Of a stretch of 64,000 nucleotides of DNA, positions 19,707-30,620 are shown piece after piece. The stretch is from NCBI GenBank assembly GCA_020847095.1, contig JADLCR010000007.1, positions 28,034 through 92,033 of the forward strand, in the 5' to 3' direction. The notes under the pieces were generated by a model. The model ran no database searches and was not told where the DNA came from. It saw only the letters and a list, made by a program, of their open reading frames with translations. Position 1 is the stretch's first letter. Every line of letters starts with the position of its first letter. The stretch is from Oligoflexia bacterium (lineage in GTDB: Bacteria > Bdellovibrionota > Bdellovibrionia > JABDDW01). Position numbers and translations under genes: made by a program.

Positions 19707-21116
19707 TTAATCGTCGACGAGCTCTTCGTCGCCGGGGCCAGTTAATCCATATTTCTCCACTCGATACCGCATGGATCTAAACGTAATTCCTAAAAGCTTG
19801 GCGGCCCGCTTTTTAACACCGTTGGCGCGATGGATCGCTTTGATCAAAATTTCCTTTTCAATCTGTCCTACGACCTTTTCTAGATCTAAGCCATCTTCGC
19901 CCACTTCAATTTCGAAGGCGGAGACAATGCGTCGGCCACCACCAGAGGTGGAAACTAGAGGCGGCAAACTTTCAGGAAGAATAGTGGCACCGGCCTCAAG
20001 GGCTACGGTTCTTTCAATGATGTTTTCAAGTTCCCTGACGTTTCCGGGGTAATCGTACTTCTTGAGAGTTTCCATTGCTTCTACAGAAATTGATTTGATG
20101 CCTTTTGAAAGCCTTGAATTATATTTGTCCAAAAAGTGCTTAGCCAAAATCGGAATGTCCTCACGACGATCTCGCAAGTTGGGCGATTTAATCTGAATAA
20201 CGTTGAGCCGATAAAACAGGTCTTCTCTAAAACGCCCCGCTTTTACTTCTGCTTCCAAATCTCGGTTCGTGGCCGCCACGATTCGCACTTCGACTTTGAT
20301 GTCATCGGTACCACCAACCATTCTAATCACACGTTCTTGAATGGCACGTAAGAGTTTGACCTGAATAGAAAGCGGAAGCTCACCGATTTCGTCTAAAAAT
20401 AGCGTTCCACCATTAGCGACCTCGAACAATCCTACTTTATCGACGATAGCCCCAGTGAAGGATCCCTTCTTATGACCAAACATCTCGCTTTCCATCAAAG
20501 TTTCAGGAATCGCGCCACAATTAACCGTCACAAATGGCCGGTCTTTAAGGGGACCATTGTAGTGAATCGCCTTGGCGATGAGTTCCTTTCCAGTTCCCGA
20601 TTCTCCGGTGATCAAAACGTTGGTGGCCGTTTGGGAAACTCTTTGAATGAGGTCAAAAATTTTATGCATTGGGGGACTATTGCCGATGATGTTGTTAAAG
20701 CTATTTTCTTTGTTGAGCTCTTTTTTGAGCTGAATATTTTCTGTTTCCAATTTTTTACTTTTGAGTGCGTTGGCAATAAGAATTCGAACTTCATCAATCT
20801 TAAAGGGTTTTGTAATGTAATCGTAGGCCCCTAGCTTCATGGCCTCAACAGCAGTTTCAGTGGTTCCAAAGGCCGTGATCATCATAAAAACGGTATCAGG
20901 AGTGAGATCTTTGCTGTATTTGAGAAGTTCGATTCCGGTCACATGAGGCATTTGGAGATCAGAAATGACCATGTTAAAACTTTTTTTCTTCAAGAGTTCT
21001 TGAGCCTTCTTGCCGTCTTCAGCAAGCGTGACTTCATAGCCCTCTTTTTTCAACATGATGTCGAGAAACTCGCGGATGCTTTCTTCGTCGTCAACTACCA
21101 GTATTCTGGCTTTCAT
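19707..21116 (-). CDS. pilR: Sigma54-dependent response regulator PilR
   Basis: Receiver (VDDEESIREFL), AAA+ (GESGTGKELIAKAIH, GSFTGA), Fis-type HTH; adjacent to pilS. Confidence 0.94.
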   Translation of the reverse strand: MKARILVVDDEESIREFLDIMLKKEGYEVTLAEDGKKAQELLKKKSFNMVISDLQMPHVTGIELLKYSKDLTPDTVFMMITAFGTTETAVEAMKLGAYDYITKPFKIDEVRILIANALKSKKLETENIQLKKELNKENSFNNIIGNSPPMHKIFDLIQRVSQTATNVLITGESGTGKELIAKAIHYNGPLKDRPFVTVNCGAIPETLMESEMFGHKKGSFTGAIVDKVGLFEVANGGTLFLDEIGELPLSIQVKLLRAIQERVIRMVGGTDDIKVEVRIVAATNRDLEAEVKAGRFREDLFYRLNVIQIKSPNLRDRREDIPILAKHFLDKYNSRLSKGIKSISVEAMETLKKYDYPGNVRELENIIERTVALEAGATILPESLPPLVSTSGGGRRIVSAFEIEVGEDGLDLEKVVGQIEKEILIKAIHRANGVKKRAAKLLGITFRSMRYRVEKYGLTGPGDEELVDD

Positions 21117-22764
21117 GGGTGCCTGCTCTCCTTTGAGTCACATGATGAAATTGTACCGTAAATTCAGTGCCATTGCCTTCACGACTTTCAACAAAGACGC
21201 CGGCGTCGTGCATTTCGAAAATCTTGTGAACCGTGGCCAGACCAAGGCCTGTGCCACGCGGCTTAGTTGTAAAGAAAGGTTCAAATAGCCGCTTCAAAGT
21301 TTGATCGCTCATGCCATGACCTTGGTCAGAAACATGAACGACAAAATCGTCATTCTCAAAATCAGTAGTCACGGTGAGTTTGCCCGTAGGGTTATCTTGC
21401 ATAGCTTGATACGCATTAATCACTAAATTCAAAAAGGCCTGTTTCAATTTGTTTCGGTCACCAATGACCACGGCTTGGGCCTTGTATCTTTTTTCTTGGG
21501 TAACGGTTTGAGGAAGACTCTTATTCAGTTTCACGATCTCTAATACTTCATCTAGAATTTGAACCACTTTGCATTCTTCGTTTTTCTTTTGATCAGGTCT
21601 CACGAATTCCAAAAATTCCGTAATAAACCCATTAAGTCTGGCCACCTCTTTGAGCATGATTTCCATTAGCTTTGCTTGCTCGGCCGTTTTCGGCCCAAGG
21701 GAGTCTCGCAAGAGCTCAATGCTTCCGCTAATGCTTGCCAATGGATTTCTGATCTCATGAGCGATGCCCGCGGCAAGCTTTCCAACGGCGGCTAGCTTCT
21801 CTTGTCTTCGCATGGCATTTTCAAGGCGTAAGATCTCAGTCAAATCTTGAAATATAATTATAAATCCACCCACGCCACCACTATCGTCCGCCAGTGGCGA
21901 AATACTCATCCCCAACAAGATTCGCTCGCCATTTTGAAGAGTATGCCTAAATTCATGGCGCCCCTCCAAACCTTTGATCTCTGAGGTTTGGTTTGCACGA
22001 TTCTTGATTAACTCTTCGCATCCTGGGATCACGTCGTTTAAAGATTTTCCAGCAAACGCTCCTAAACCTAAGATGCGCCCTGCCGACTTATTTGAAAGAA
22101 TCACTTTGTAATCATTTGAGACTGTAATGAGACCACTTGAAATGTTTTCGAGAATGATTTGATTTATATCTTTTAGAGCTTTGATGTCGCGGGTTTTAGT
22201 CTTAAGCTCCAAGCCCATGAAATTGATTTGTTCACTTAAATAGCCCGATAGCCCAGCGACGGCAAAAAAGGCGAGATTATTCAGGCCCACAGCATAGTAA
22301 AGGGTCTGCCCTTGAAGTGTGGGGCCCATAATAAGAACCGCGCTAAAACAAACGCTTGTAAAAAGGGCAATGGCAAATGCGCCGGATCGTTGAAAAACAA
22401 GACTGCAAAGTAAAATATTAACTAAGAATAAAAAGAGAAAAATGGACTGGTGAATACCCGTGATCAATACAAGGGCTGTTATAAAAACCGTATCAAAGGC
22501 AAATAGAAATCCAGTCGGGACAACAAGCCTTTGAGTGTTTTCAAAAAAATAGAGGTAAATGGAATTAAGAGCAAAAGCTGTAATGACTAGAATATAAAAT
22601 GGGAAGAGACCTCCGGTATCGAAAAATTGGGGCTGCCTGAGTTGGTACAGAACTGTAATCAGCAAAATCGCATAGAGAAAGGCAATACGAATTCCGGCAA
22701 CCAATAGTACCCGGCCCCGATGTTTTTCTAAATCTGGAGAGCGAACCGACCACGACCAGCTCAT
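21091..22764 (-). CDS. pilS: Sensor histidine kinase PilS
   Basis: Multiple TM helices, PAS region, GIAHEIRNPLASISGSIELLRD, HATPase (GTGLGLATVHKI). Confidence 0.92.
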   Translation of the reverse strand: MSWSWSVRSPDLEKHRGRVLLVAGIRIAFLYAILLITVLYQLRQPQFFDTGGLFPFYILVITAFALNSIYLYFFENTQRLVVPTGFLFAFDTVFITALVLITGIHQSIFLFLFLVNILLCSLVFQRSGAFAIALFTSVCFSAVLIMGPTLQGQTLYYAVGLNNLAFFAVAGLSGYLSEQINFMGLELKTKTRDIKALKDINQIILENISSGLITVSNDYKVILSNKSAGRILGLGAFAGKSLNDVIPGCEELIKNRANQTSEIKGLEGRHEFRHTLQNGERILLGMSISPLADDSGGVGGFIIIFQDLTEILRLENAMRRQEKLAAVGKLAAGIAHEIRNPLASISGSIELLRDSLGPKTAEQAKLMEIMLKEVARLNGFITEFLEFVRPDQKKNEECKVVQILDEVLEIVKLNKSLPQTVTQEKRYKAQAVVIGDRNKLKQAFLNLVINAYQAMQDNPTGKLTVTTDFENDDFVVHVSDQGHGMSDQTLKRLFEPFFTTKPRGTGLGLATVHKIFEMHDAGVFVESREGNGTEFTVQFHHVTQRRAGTHESQNTGS

Positions 22765-23993
22765 TTGACAGATCCAGCAAGATCGAAAATGGGCAGATAC
22801 ATGGCGATGACCAGCACGGCAATAATTCCCCCTAAAAACACCATCATAAGTGGTTCCATAATTGACGTGAGGGCTCCTACAGCGTAATCCACTTCGTCTT
22901 CATAGAAATCCGCAATCTTACCCATCATGGTGTCCATGGTTCCTGTGGCCTCACCAACACCAATCATTTGGACCACCATGGTTGGGATGTAGGGTTCTTG
23001 AGACAAAGGCTGGGTAATACTTCGCCCTTCGCCGATAGCAACTTTTGATCTTAAAATGGCCTGCTCTAATACATAATTCCCGACAACGTTTGAACAGATA
23101 TCAAGAGCATCTAAAATTCCAACTCCACACCCAAGCATCGTCGACATGGTTCTTGTGAATCGAGCGATGGCTCCTTTTTGAATGAGTGAACCCATGACAG
23201 GAATTTGAAGAAAGACCGTATCGCAAATGCGACGTCCTTCTTTTGAATCGTAAAACCGTTTAACCGCAAAAATGATTCCCGCAATAGTGCCAAGTACGAT
23301 GATGTAATGATCTCTCAGAAAATGAGAAGCATTGACCACCATCTGAGTCAGCGCCGGAAGCTCTCGCCCAGCTCCTTTAAAAAGTGATTCAAACTTGGGA
23401 ATGACAAATGTGAGAAGAAGGGTCACCACAATCATAGAAACAAACAAAATACCGGCAGGGTACCAAAGGGCACCGGTAATTTTACCTTTGAGCTTCACAC
23501 TTTTTTCGATATAGGCCGCCAGCCTTTGTAAGATGGTATCAAGCACACCGCCCTCTTCGCCAGCCCGAACGAGGCTTACGTAAAGACGGTCAAATATTTT
23601 GGGCCAACCCTCCATTGAATCGGCGAGACGTTGCCCTCCTTCGAGCTTAGAGCGAATGGACCCTAAGGCGATTTTGAGGGCACGATCGGAGATTTGCCCC
23701 GCTAGTAAATCAATCGCTTGCACGATGGGAATTCCAGAATTAATCATGGTCGCAAATTGCCGAGTAAAAACTTGGAGCTCCTTAGTTTTGACCTTTGGTT
23801 CAAGACCAAACCAAGCAAAAATAGAGTTGCCGCCTGTACTTGTGGCCCCTGGCGAGCCTTTCTCGACGACCTTAAGAGGAATGATGCGCTGAGCGCGCAG
23901 TTTAACTCGAGCCTCTGTTTCGCTGCTCGCTTCGATTTGGCCCTTTATGCTACGGCCGTTTGAAGTTTTCCCCTGAAATACGTAAGCTTTCAT
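22761..23993 (-). CDS. pilC: Type IV pilus inner-membrane protein PilC
   Basis: T2SS F-family: FTRQFATMINSGIPIVQAIDLL...EPLMMVFLGGIIAVLVIAMYLPIFDL. Confidence 0.95.
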   Translation of the reverse strand: MKAYVFQGKTSNGRSIKGQIEASSETEARVKLRAQRIIPLKVVEKGSPGATSTGGNSIFAWFGLEPKVKTKELQVFTRQFATMINSGIPIVQAIDLLAGQISDRALKIALGSIRSKLEGGQRLADSMEGWPKIFDRLYVSLVRAGEEGGVLDTILQRLAAYIEKSVKLKGKITGALWYPAGILFVSMIVVTLLLTFVIPKFESLFKGAGRELPALTQMVVNASHFLRDHYIIVLGTIAGIIFAVKRFYDSKEGRRICDTVFLQIPVMGSLIQKGAIARFTRTMSTMLGCGVGILDALDICSNVVGNYVLEQAILRSKVAIGEGRSITQPLSQEPYIPTMVVQMIGVGEATGTMDTMMGKIADFYEDEVDYAVGALTSIMEPLMMVFLGGIIAVLVIAMYLPIFDLAGSVK

Positions 23994-24006
23994 CTTCTAC
24001 TCTTTT

Positions 24007-25074
24007 TTATAGACCAGCTTTTTTGAGTAGCCCGTCTAGTTCCTCTGGATCACTGCTTGCTTCAAAAGCGGCCTTCATTGATACTTTGCGACGGACCAAA
24101 AGATTCATAATGCTTTGGTTCATAGTGACCATTCCTGTTTGGTTTTGACCCATCTGCATGTGGCTATAGAGCTGATGGAGCTTATCCTCACGAATGAGGT
24201 TTCTTACGGCCGCATTTGGAATGAGCACCTCTGAAATGAGCGCTCTCTTACCGTCAACAGCTGGAACTAACTCTTGGCAAATGACGGCTTGAAGCACAAA
24301 GCTCAATAAAATTCGGATTCGATTTTGCTGATCCCCACTAAAAATGGAGACCATGCGATTAATTGTTTGAATGGCCGAGTTTGTATGGAGTGTGGCAAAA
24401 ACCAAATGTCCCGTTTCGGCGATATTCAATGCGGTCTCTACGGTTTCTAAATCTCTAAGTTCTCCGATGAGGACGTAGTCGGGATCTTCACGCAAGGCAT
24501 AGCGAAGGGCGTTTTTAAAACTCCATGTGTCGGGGCCCACTTCCCGTTGATTGACAATACAGTTCTTGTGTTGGTGAAGGTATTCAATCGGATCCTCTAT
24601 GGTGAGAATATGCCCGTATTGTTCTTCGTTGATTTTATCCAGCAAAGCCGCAATGGTTGTGGATTTTCCAGATCCCGTGGGACCAGTTACGAGCACAAGG
24701 CCATTCTTTTTATTAGTGAGCTCGCCCACAACAGGAGGTAATCCAAGATCTTTGAGCGAAGGAATATTGTACGGAACCCGTCTGAATACCCCCGCTACGG
24801 CTCCTCGCTGATAGTAAAGGTTAGCCCTAAATCGCGCCAACCCCTTAATACCAAAACTGAGATCAAGCTCTTTGTGCTCTTCAAATTTGCTTTTCTGATT
24901 ATCCGTCAAAATGCTGTAACAAAGCTGCTTGGTATCAGCGCTTGAGAGATCTGGTGATTTCACTCTTACCATTTTGCCATGAATCCGAAGGCAAGGCGGT
25001 GAGGCCGTGGTTAAATGCAAATCACTGGAATTTTGCTCAACCATGGTTTTGAGTAAACTGTGCAAACTTATCAC
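24007..25074 (-). CDS. pilT: Type IV pilus retraction ATPase PilT
   Basis: Walker A TGPTGSGKSTTIAALLD; HILTIEDPIEYLHQHK; AIRNLIRE-type C-terminus (AVRNLIREDKLHQLYSHMQ). Confidence 0.95.
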   Translation of the reverse strand: MISLHSLLKTMVEQNSSDLHLTTASPPCLRIHGKMVRVKSPDLSSADTKQLCYSILTDNQKSKFEEHKELDLSFGIKGLARFRANLYYQRGAVAGVFRRVPYNIPSLKDLGLPPVVGELTNKKNGLVLVTGPTGSGKSTTIAALLDKINEEQYGHILTIEDPIEYLHQHKNCIVNQREVGPDTWSFKNALRYALREDPDYVLIGELRDLETVETALNIAETGHLVFATLHTNSAIQTINRMVSIFSGDQQNRIRILLSFVLQAVICQELVPAVDGKRALISEVLIPNAAVRNLIREDKLHQLYSHMQMGQNQTGMVTMNQSIMNLLVRRKVSMKAAFEASSDPEELDGLLKKAGL

Positions 25075-26786
25075 TTGATGTCCTTTGGTGAGCTGTCCAT
25101 GACCTCCTGTATGGTGGTCAGCCCTTGTTGAAGTTTATTTAATCCGCTCATCCTAAGCGTGATTAATCCCTCTTCGATTGCTTTCTTTTTAATTTCGCTA
25201 GGCGATGCGCCCTGATACACGAGCTGCTTGAGCGCCTCTGAAAACGGCATAACTTCGTAGATTGCAATTCGCCCTTTGTAACCAATATCTCCGCACGCCT
25301 GACATCCATGTCCCTGATAAACCGTGGTGTCCTTAGCTTGTTGCATGGTCATTCCCAAATCTACGAGAAGTTGAGGATCAACCTGAACAGGTGCTTTACA
25401 ACGATCGCAGATCTTTCGGATCAGTCGCTGCGCCAAAATGAGATTCACTCCGGCGGTAACCAGAAATGGCTCCACACCCATATTGATTAATCGATTAACC
25501 GTACTTGGGGCGTCGTTTGTATGGAGTGTGCTAACAACCAAGTGTCCCGTGAGTGCGGCTTTAAATCCAATTTCGGCTGTCTCGAAATCTCGAATCTCAC
25601 CCACCATGATAATATCCGGGTCCTGACGCAAAAAACTTCTCAATGCCGAGGCAAATGTTAAATCGACCTCCGGATTCATTTGAACTTGATTGATCCCCTC
25701 GATGTTGTACTCCACGGGATCTTCGGCCGTTGAGATATTCACATCGTTCGAATTGAGATCCGTAAGTGCGGAATAAATCGTCGTGGACTTTCCTGATCCC
25801 GTTGGCCCAGTGACAAGCACCATCCCATACGGGGCATGAATGGCATTCTTGAATTTTTCCAGCTCGGGCGGCTCAAATCCAAGCTTTGCCAAATCAAGCT
25901 GCAGATTGGACCGATCGAGCAATCGCATAACAATTTTTTCGCCAAATAGTGTTGGAAGCACGCTGACGCGAAAATCAATTTCACGATTATCTTTAGTACG
26001 AATTTTTAACCGGCCGTCTTGAGGCCTACGACGCTCCGATATGTCGAGCTTTGACATGATTTTGAGTCGACTCGAAATAGCCGCTGATATTTCGGCCGGT
26101 GGTTGAATGCGCTCGAATAAAGTTCCGTCAATTCTGAATCGAACTCGAAAGCGTTTCTCATAAGGCTCAATATGAATATCACTCGCCCTTTGCTTAATTG
26201 ATTCAGCCAGCATGAGATTCACAAACTTAACAACTGGCGCATCGGTTTGCGATCGGTCCACATCGACTACGGTCACTTCAGGACTTGTGCTACGAGTAGT
26301 CTCAACGCCCGAAGTGTCTTTCTCGATTTCAGTCATGACCGATTCGAAGGTCACTTTTGAAGCGTAATTTCTTTCAATGGCTCCATGAATGGCGGTCTCG
26401 CTTGCCACAACGACTTCAATTTTGCATCTCGTCAAAAACTGGACATCATCGCGAGCAAAGAGATTTGAAGGGTCAGCCATGGCGACGACGATTGTATTTC
26501 CGGATTTAGAAATGGGAATCAGGCTGTGCTTTTCGCAAATTTCCTTAGAAACTAACTTCAGTGCATCGGGATCAATTTCAAATGTGGCGAGGTCAATGGC
26601 CGGCACCTGATACTGTTTAGACAAAAACTCCGTCAGATTTTGTTCGTTAACGTACCCAAGCTTAACGAGTGCAGACGCAAGACGCCCACCGCCGGCTTGC
26701 TTCTGAGTTTTTTTTGCATTCTCCAGTTGATCAATTGTGATGAGCTGCTCTCGAACGAGAAGCTCTCCAAGCCCCTTAGCTGCCAT
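25071..26786 (-). CDS. pilB: Type IV pilus extension ATPase PilB
   Basis: MshEN N-terminus; Walker A TGPTGSGKSTTIYSAL; Zn motif CDRCKAP...CQACGDIGYKGR. Confidence 0.95.
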   Translation of the reverse strand: MAAKGLGELLVREQLITIDQLENAKKTQKQAGGGRLASALVKLGYVNEQNLTEFLSKQYQVPAIDLATFEIDPDALKLVSKEICEKHSLIPISKSGNTIVVAMADPSNLFARDDVQFLTRCKIEVVVASETAIHGAIERNYASKVTFESVMTEIEKDTSGVETTRSTSPEVTVVDVDRSQTDAPVVKFVNLMLAESIKQRASDIHIEPYEKRFRVRFRIDGTLFERIQPPAEISAAISSRLKIMSKLDISERRRPQDGRLKIRTKDNREIDFRVSVLPTLFGEKIVMRLLDRSNLQLDLAKLGFEPPELEKFKNAIHAPYGMVLVTGPTGSGKSTTIYSALTDLNSNDVNISTAEDPVEYNIEGINQVQMNPEVDLTFASALRSFLRQDPDIIMVGEIRDFETAEIGFKAALTGHLVVSTLHTNDAPSTVNRLINMGVEPFLVTAGVNLILAQRLIRKICDRCKAPVQVDPQLLVDLGMTMQQAKDTTVYQGHGCQACGDIGYKGRIAIYEVMPFSEALKQLVYQGASPSEIKKKAIEEGLITLRMSGLNKLQQGLTTIQEVMDSSPKDIK

Positions 26787-26853
26787 GAAAACAGGCCTCC
26801 CTGCCGTCGGTATTTCCCTATACCTTACCGCAGTTTAGCAATTTTCAGGCAGT

Positions 26854-27750
26854 TTAACCACCCCGGTCTCGAAACCTTTTTAGAAATGGAGTTTTGTCAA
26901 AGCTCTCTTGATCCGCGAGAGCCTTCAACGCTTCACGATACCGACCAATGTCCAGTTTGAAATCACATAATTTTTCAACCATGAACGCATCTAAATAGGC
27001 TGTAACGCAATCTCCGGACAAAAATCGAGCGCCCCAAACTTTAGCCTCGTCAATCAGCGGCGTTTCGGTCGGGACAAGGGTCATATCCACGACGACTCCT
27101 CCAGCTTTGAGGAAGTTAAAAAAGTAAAGCTCATCAAGGAGCTCATTTTCGAGCACCAATTCCGTTGTATTGACTGCGATTGAGTGAACACCGGCTAACG
27201 TTGTGATGTGTCGGTGTTCAATAAATCGAAAATCCACTTGAAACAAAGATTTCTGAAGATTCGCCAAAAGCTCCCGACCCTTCTCTTCATTTTGATCGGT
27301 CAATGTGATGCCCTTAAAGCCGAGTTTGACGAGGGCTTCGGCTACAAGTCGGCCTAACCCCCCAGCTCCTGCAACAAAGGCCCTTGAATTAAGATCAAGC
27401 TCCTTCACTTCATGAGAAATGGCACGCACGAAAGCTTCGCTAATACAATCTCGTGGCCACCACCCACCCTTTTCTTTTATGAGACAAGAACAAACTCCCG
27501 CTTTGATTGCCTCTTGGGTTGTTTGCGCCAGAAGTTTAGGCACCAGAGAATAATACTCATACCCAAATCCAATTGCGTCTAAATCTTCGGTTCGAACTTG
27601 ATTCAAGTTTTTTTCAAACTCTTCGGCTGGAGAAATCAGGGTCTCAACTTCAAAGTCGACTCCCGCCTCAACAAGCATTTTTTTGAGAGCCACCCACCGC
27701 TTATCCCAGCCCTTTGAGGTCAAATACTTGATTCTCACTTTGTTTTTCAT
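26854..27750 (-). CDS. Shikimate dehydrogenase-like protein
   Basis: Rossmann segment AFVAGAGGLGRLVAEALVKLGFKGITLTDQ; VNTTELVLENELLD; overall AroE-like but divergent N-terminus. Confidence 0.75.
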   Translation of the reverse strand: MKNKVRIKYLTSKGWDKRWVALKKMLVEAGVDFEVETLISPAEEFEKNLNQVRTEDLDAIGFGYEYYSLVPKLLAQTTQEAIKAGVCSCLIKEKGGWWPRDCISEAFVRAISHEVKELDLNSRAFVAGAGGLGRLVAEALVKLGFKGITLTDQNEEKGRELLANLQKSLFQVDFRFIEHRHITTLAGVHSIAVNTTELVLENELLDELYFFNFLKAGGVVVDMTLVPTETPLIDEAKVWGARFLSGDCVTAYLDAFMVEKLCDFKLDIGRYREALKALADQESFDKTPFLKRFRDRGG

Positions 27751-28661
27751 TTGAAAGTTGCACCTCTTGCTTGACTTGAATCAAGGGCAATTTGCTTAAT
27801 TAGTTCTTCAACTGAAGAAAATTTCTTCTCATCGCGAATGAACTGATGGAAGCGAACTTCAATCTTTTCTCCATAAATATCTTCATTAAAATCGAGAATA
27901 TGAGTTTCAATCTGTACTGGAACTTGGTGACCCGAAGTAAACGTCGGATTTGTCCCCGCATTCGTTACGCTCTGAAAAAGCTGACCCTTAACTACAGCCT
28001 CAGTGACATAAACTCCGCCCTTTGGATATAGATCAGATTGAGTAAAGAGATTAGCGGTCGGAAACCCAATCTTTTTTCCTCGCCCGGCCCCTTTAACAAC
28101 GACACCTTTCATGTAAAATGGTCGACCCAAAAGCCGTTTGGCGAGTTCCATATTTCCGTTACTCACCGCTCGACGCACACCACTTGATGAAACGACTTTA
28201 CCGTCAAGCATCACCGGCGGCTCAACGATGACTTCGACACCACTTTGATTCCCAAGTCGTTTCAGAACGTCCAAAGTTCCTGCACGATCTTTTCCAAATG
28301 AAAAATCATGGCCAATCACAAGGATCTCGCATCGAAGATCTTGCAACACGACTTGATTGAAAAATGACTCAGGCGAAAGTTGACTCAACTCGCGACTAAA
28401 GGGCATTACGACAATTCGGCCTACACCAAGTTCCGTTAAACAGCGCAGCCGGTCCTCCAAATCAAAGATCTGTTTAAGGCCTTTTTCGGGAAACAGCACC
28501 TTGACCGGATGGGGATCAAACGTCAAAACAACAGACAGACAATGTCTTTTTTTCGCCAATTCGAGGACTCGATTGACCAGCGCGCGATGGCCTAAATGCA
28601 AGCCATCAAAATTGCCTATGGTTGCCACAGATTTTTGACTCATAGAAGTAAAATAAATCAT
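27747..28661 (-). CDS. ribF: Bifunctional riboflavin kinase/FAD synthetase
   Basis: TIGNFDGLHLGHRALV; VIGHDFSFGKDRAG; GRGKKIGFPTANL. Confidence 0.95.
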   Translation of the reverse strand: MIYFTSMSQKSVATIGNFDGLHLGHRALVNRVLELAKKRHCLSVVLTFDPHPVKVLFPEKGLKQIFDLEDRLRCLTELGVGRIVVMPFSRELSQLSPESFFNQVVLQDLRCEILVIGHDFSFGKDRAGTLDVLKRLGNQSGVEVIVEPPVMLDGKVVSSSGVRRAVSNGNMELAKRLLGRPFYMKGVVVKGAGRGKKIGFPTANLFTQSDLYPKGGVYVTEAVVKGQLFQSVTNAGTNPTFTSGHQVPVQIETHILDFNEDIYGEKIEVRFHQFIRDEKKFSSVEELIKQIALDSSQARGATFK

Positions 28662-28718
28662 TGTGTTGGCTTAAGAAATTGATATTTTACCCACGCCCAT
28701 GATACACCGCATAAGTCT

Positions 28719-30620
28719 ATGATTTTACGGAAACTTCTAGCTTGGAAACGGCTAATTTCGAGTCGCGTTCGTGACAGCATTGGACTGGTCATGCGCTCGA
28801 TTGTTTGCCTGGCCTTTGGCTGGATTGCGCTGATCACGACCAATCAAACATCTTATGACTCCCGTTTTCTACTTCGAGGGCCTCAAAAGATCGATGATGA
28901 CGTTTTGATCGTTTACCTTTCGCGCGAAGATGCGGTTCGCTTTAGTGATTTGGACCCAGGAAGAAGCGTTTTGTGGTCGCTAAAAGAGATCGTTGAAACC
29001 TCTGACTCGTTTTTTTGGGAGCCGGAGTCTTGGGATCGAGCCATAGGCAAGGTCATGAATGCGGGCGCCAAGGCCTCCGTGGTGACGTTGTATTTTAGCG
29101 ACGATACGGTCCGACAACCCATCCAGCAAGGTCGTTTTCCTTATTTGAAAAAAAATGGAGTATTCTGGGCTGCCCAATCGGACTTCATTGGAGGAACCGT
29201 ATTACCAGGCCTTGCCATGAGTGATGGTCGAAACACCGGAACCTTAGAACTCCGTCCTGATATGGATGGAAAAATTCGATATTTCACACCACTGAGCCTT
29301 TCAACAACTCACATGAGCGTGCGGGTTGACCAGTATTTGAGAAAGCGAAGCACCGAAGCCCGGGCCCATTTTGGATCGTTTATCAATTTTCAAGGTCCTC
29401 AGACTATTTTTCGATCGGTTTCGTTTACTCAGATTTTAAGAAACGAAATTCCCAACGAGATGATCAGGGGTAAAATTGTCGTATTCGGCCTGCAAGACAA
29501 TCCGGGCCATACCTATCAAACCCCTGTGGGCCAAATGACCTCGGCAGCATTGACCGCAACTCTAATCTACAACCTTCAACACGAACGCTGGATTCGCCAA
29601 GTGCCGCTTTGGCTCAGTTTCTTATTTATGATCGGCCTTTTCATTTTCGCTCTCCGAACGATATTTAGATATCCCCCGACGGTCACACTTGTTTTTCTTT
29701 CATTTTTAGCCCTCGGTATTGTTGCTCTAAGTTCCGCGCTTTTTGACCTCTATGCGATTTGGTTACCTCTAACGGCGCCGCTTCTTTTCTTAGCAGCTAC
29801 TTACGTGGTCATTTCTGGCTATAGACTTAGCGAATCAGAAAAAGAGAGTTGGTTTGCTTCTCAAGAATTGAGAACATTTAGCGAACTTGAATCTCTAAAA
29901 ACCAATTTTCTTTCTCTCATTTCGCACGATCTCAAAACACCGCTCGCCAAGATTCAAGGAATAACCGACAGACTGTTAGCTCAAAAAGAACTTCCTGATC
30001 TCGAATCATTTCGAAAAGATCTCAAATCCATTCAACTCACGAGTGATGAATTGCGGGCTTATATTGGGAGTATACTAAAGCTAACAAGAATCGAAGCTCG
30101 GGAATTACAAATCTCCAAAGAGTCTCATGATCTCAATCGGGTCATCGAAGATGTGGTCAGTCGCCTTAACCCGCTGGCTGTAGAGAAACAGGTAACACTT
30201 ACTCATGAGTTAGAGCCCCTCTTTAGCCTTGAGTTTGATAAGACTCTTATTTCCGAAGTGGTTTTAAATCTCGTCGAAAACGCTATTAAGTACTCCGATA
30301 CCGGTGGGCATGTAACGGTTCGCTCTCGGGAGTCTGGCGACTTTGTGGAAGTCGAAATTGCAGATACAGGTGCTGGTATCGCAAAAGAGGAGCTAGACAA
30401 AGTTTTTGATAAGTTTTACCGAGGAAATAGCCTAAAAACCCAGGCCGTTTCAGGAACTGGACTAGGTCTCTATTTGGCAAAATATTTTATTGAGCTTCAC
30501 GGCGGAAAAGTGTTTATAAATAGCGAAATTGGAAAGGGAACGGTTATCGGTTTTAGACTACCCATTGCCGAGCCGACTCCGGAGGAAGAATATGCAGAGC
30601 CTGCGCGTACTCATCGTTGA
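28719..30620 (+). CDS. CHASE2-type sensor histidine kinase
   Basis: Extracytoplasmic CHASE2-like N-terminus (SYDSRFLLRGPQ), TM helices, LISHDLKTPLAKIQG, HATPase GTGLGLYLAKYF. Confidence 0.88.
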   Translation: MILRKLLAWKRLISSRVRDSIGLVMRSIVCLAFGWIALITTNQTSYDSRFLLRGPQKIDDDVLIVYLSREDAVRFSDLDPGRSVLWSLKEIVETSDSFFWEPESWDRAIGKVMNAGAKASVVTLYFSDDTVRQPIQQGRFPYLKKNGVFWAAQSDFIGGTVLPGLAMSDGRNTGTLELRPDMDGKIRYFTPLSLSTTHMSVRVDQYLRKRSTEARAHFGSFINFQGPQTIFRSVSFTQILRNEIPNEMIRGKIVVFGLQDNPGHTYQTPVGQMTSAALTATLIYNLQHERWIRQVPLWLSFLFMIGLFIFALRTIFRYPPTVTLVFLSFLALGIVALSSALFDLYAIWLPLTAPLLFLAATYVVISGYRLSESEKESWFASQELRTFSELESLKTNFLSLISHDLKTPLAKIQGITDRLLAQKELPDLESFRKDLKSIQLTSDELRAYIGSILKLTRIEARELQISKESHDLNRVIEDVVSRLNPLAVEKQVTLTHELEPLFSLEFDKTLISEVVLNLVENAIKYSDTGGHVTVRSRESGDFVEVEIADTGAGIAKEELDKVFDKFYRGNSLKTQAVSGTGLGLYLAKYFIELHGGKVFINSEIGKGTVIGFRLPIAEPTPEEEYAEPARTHR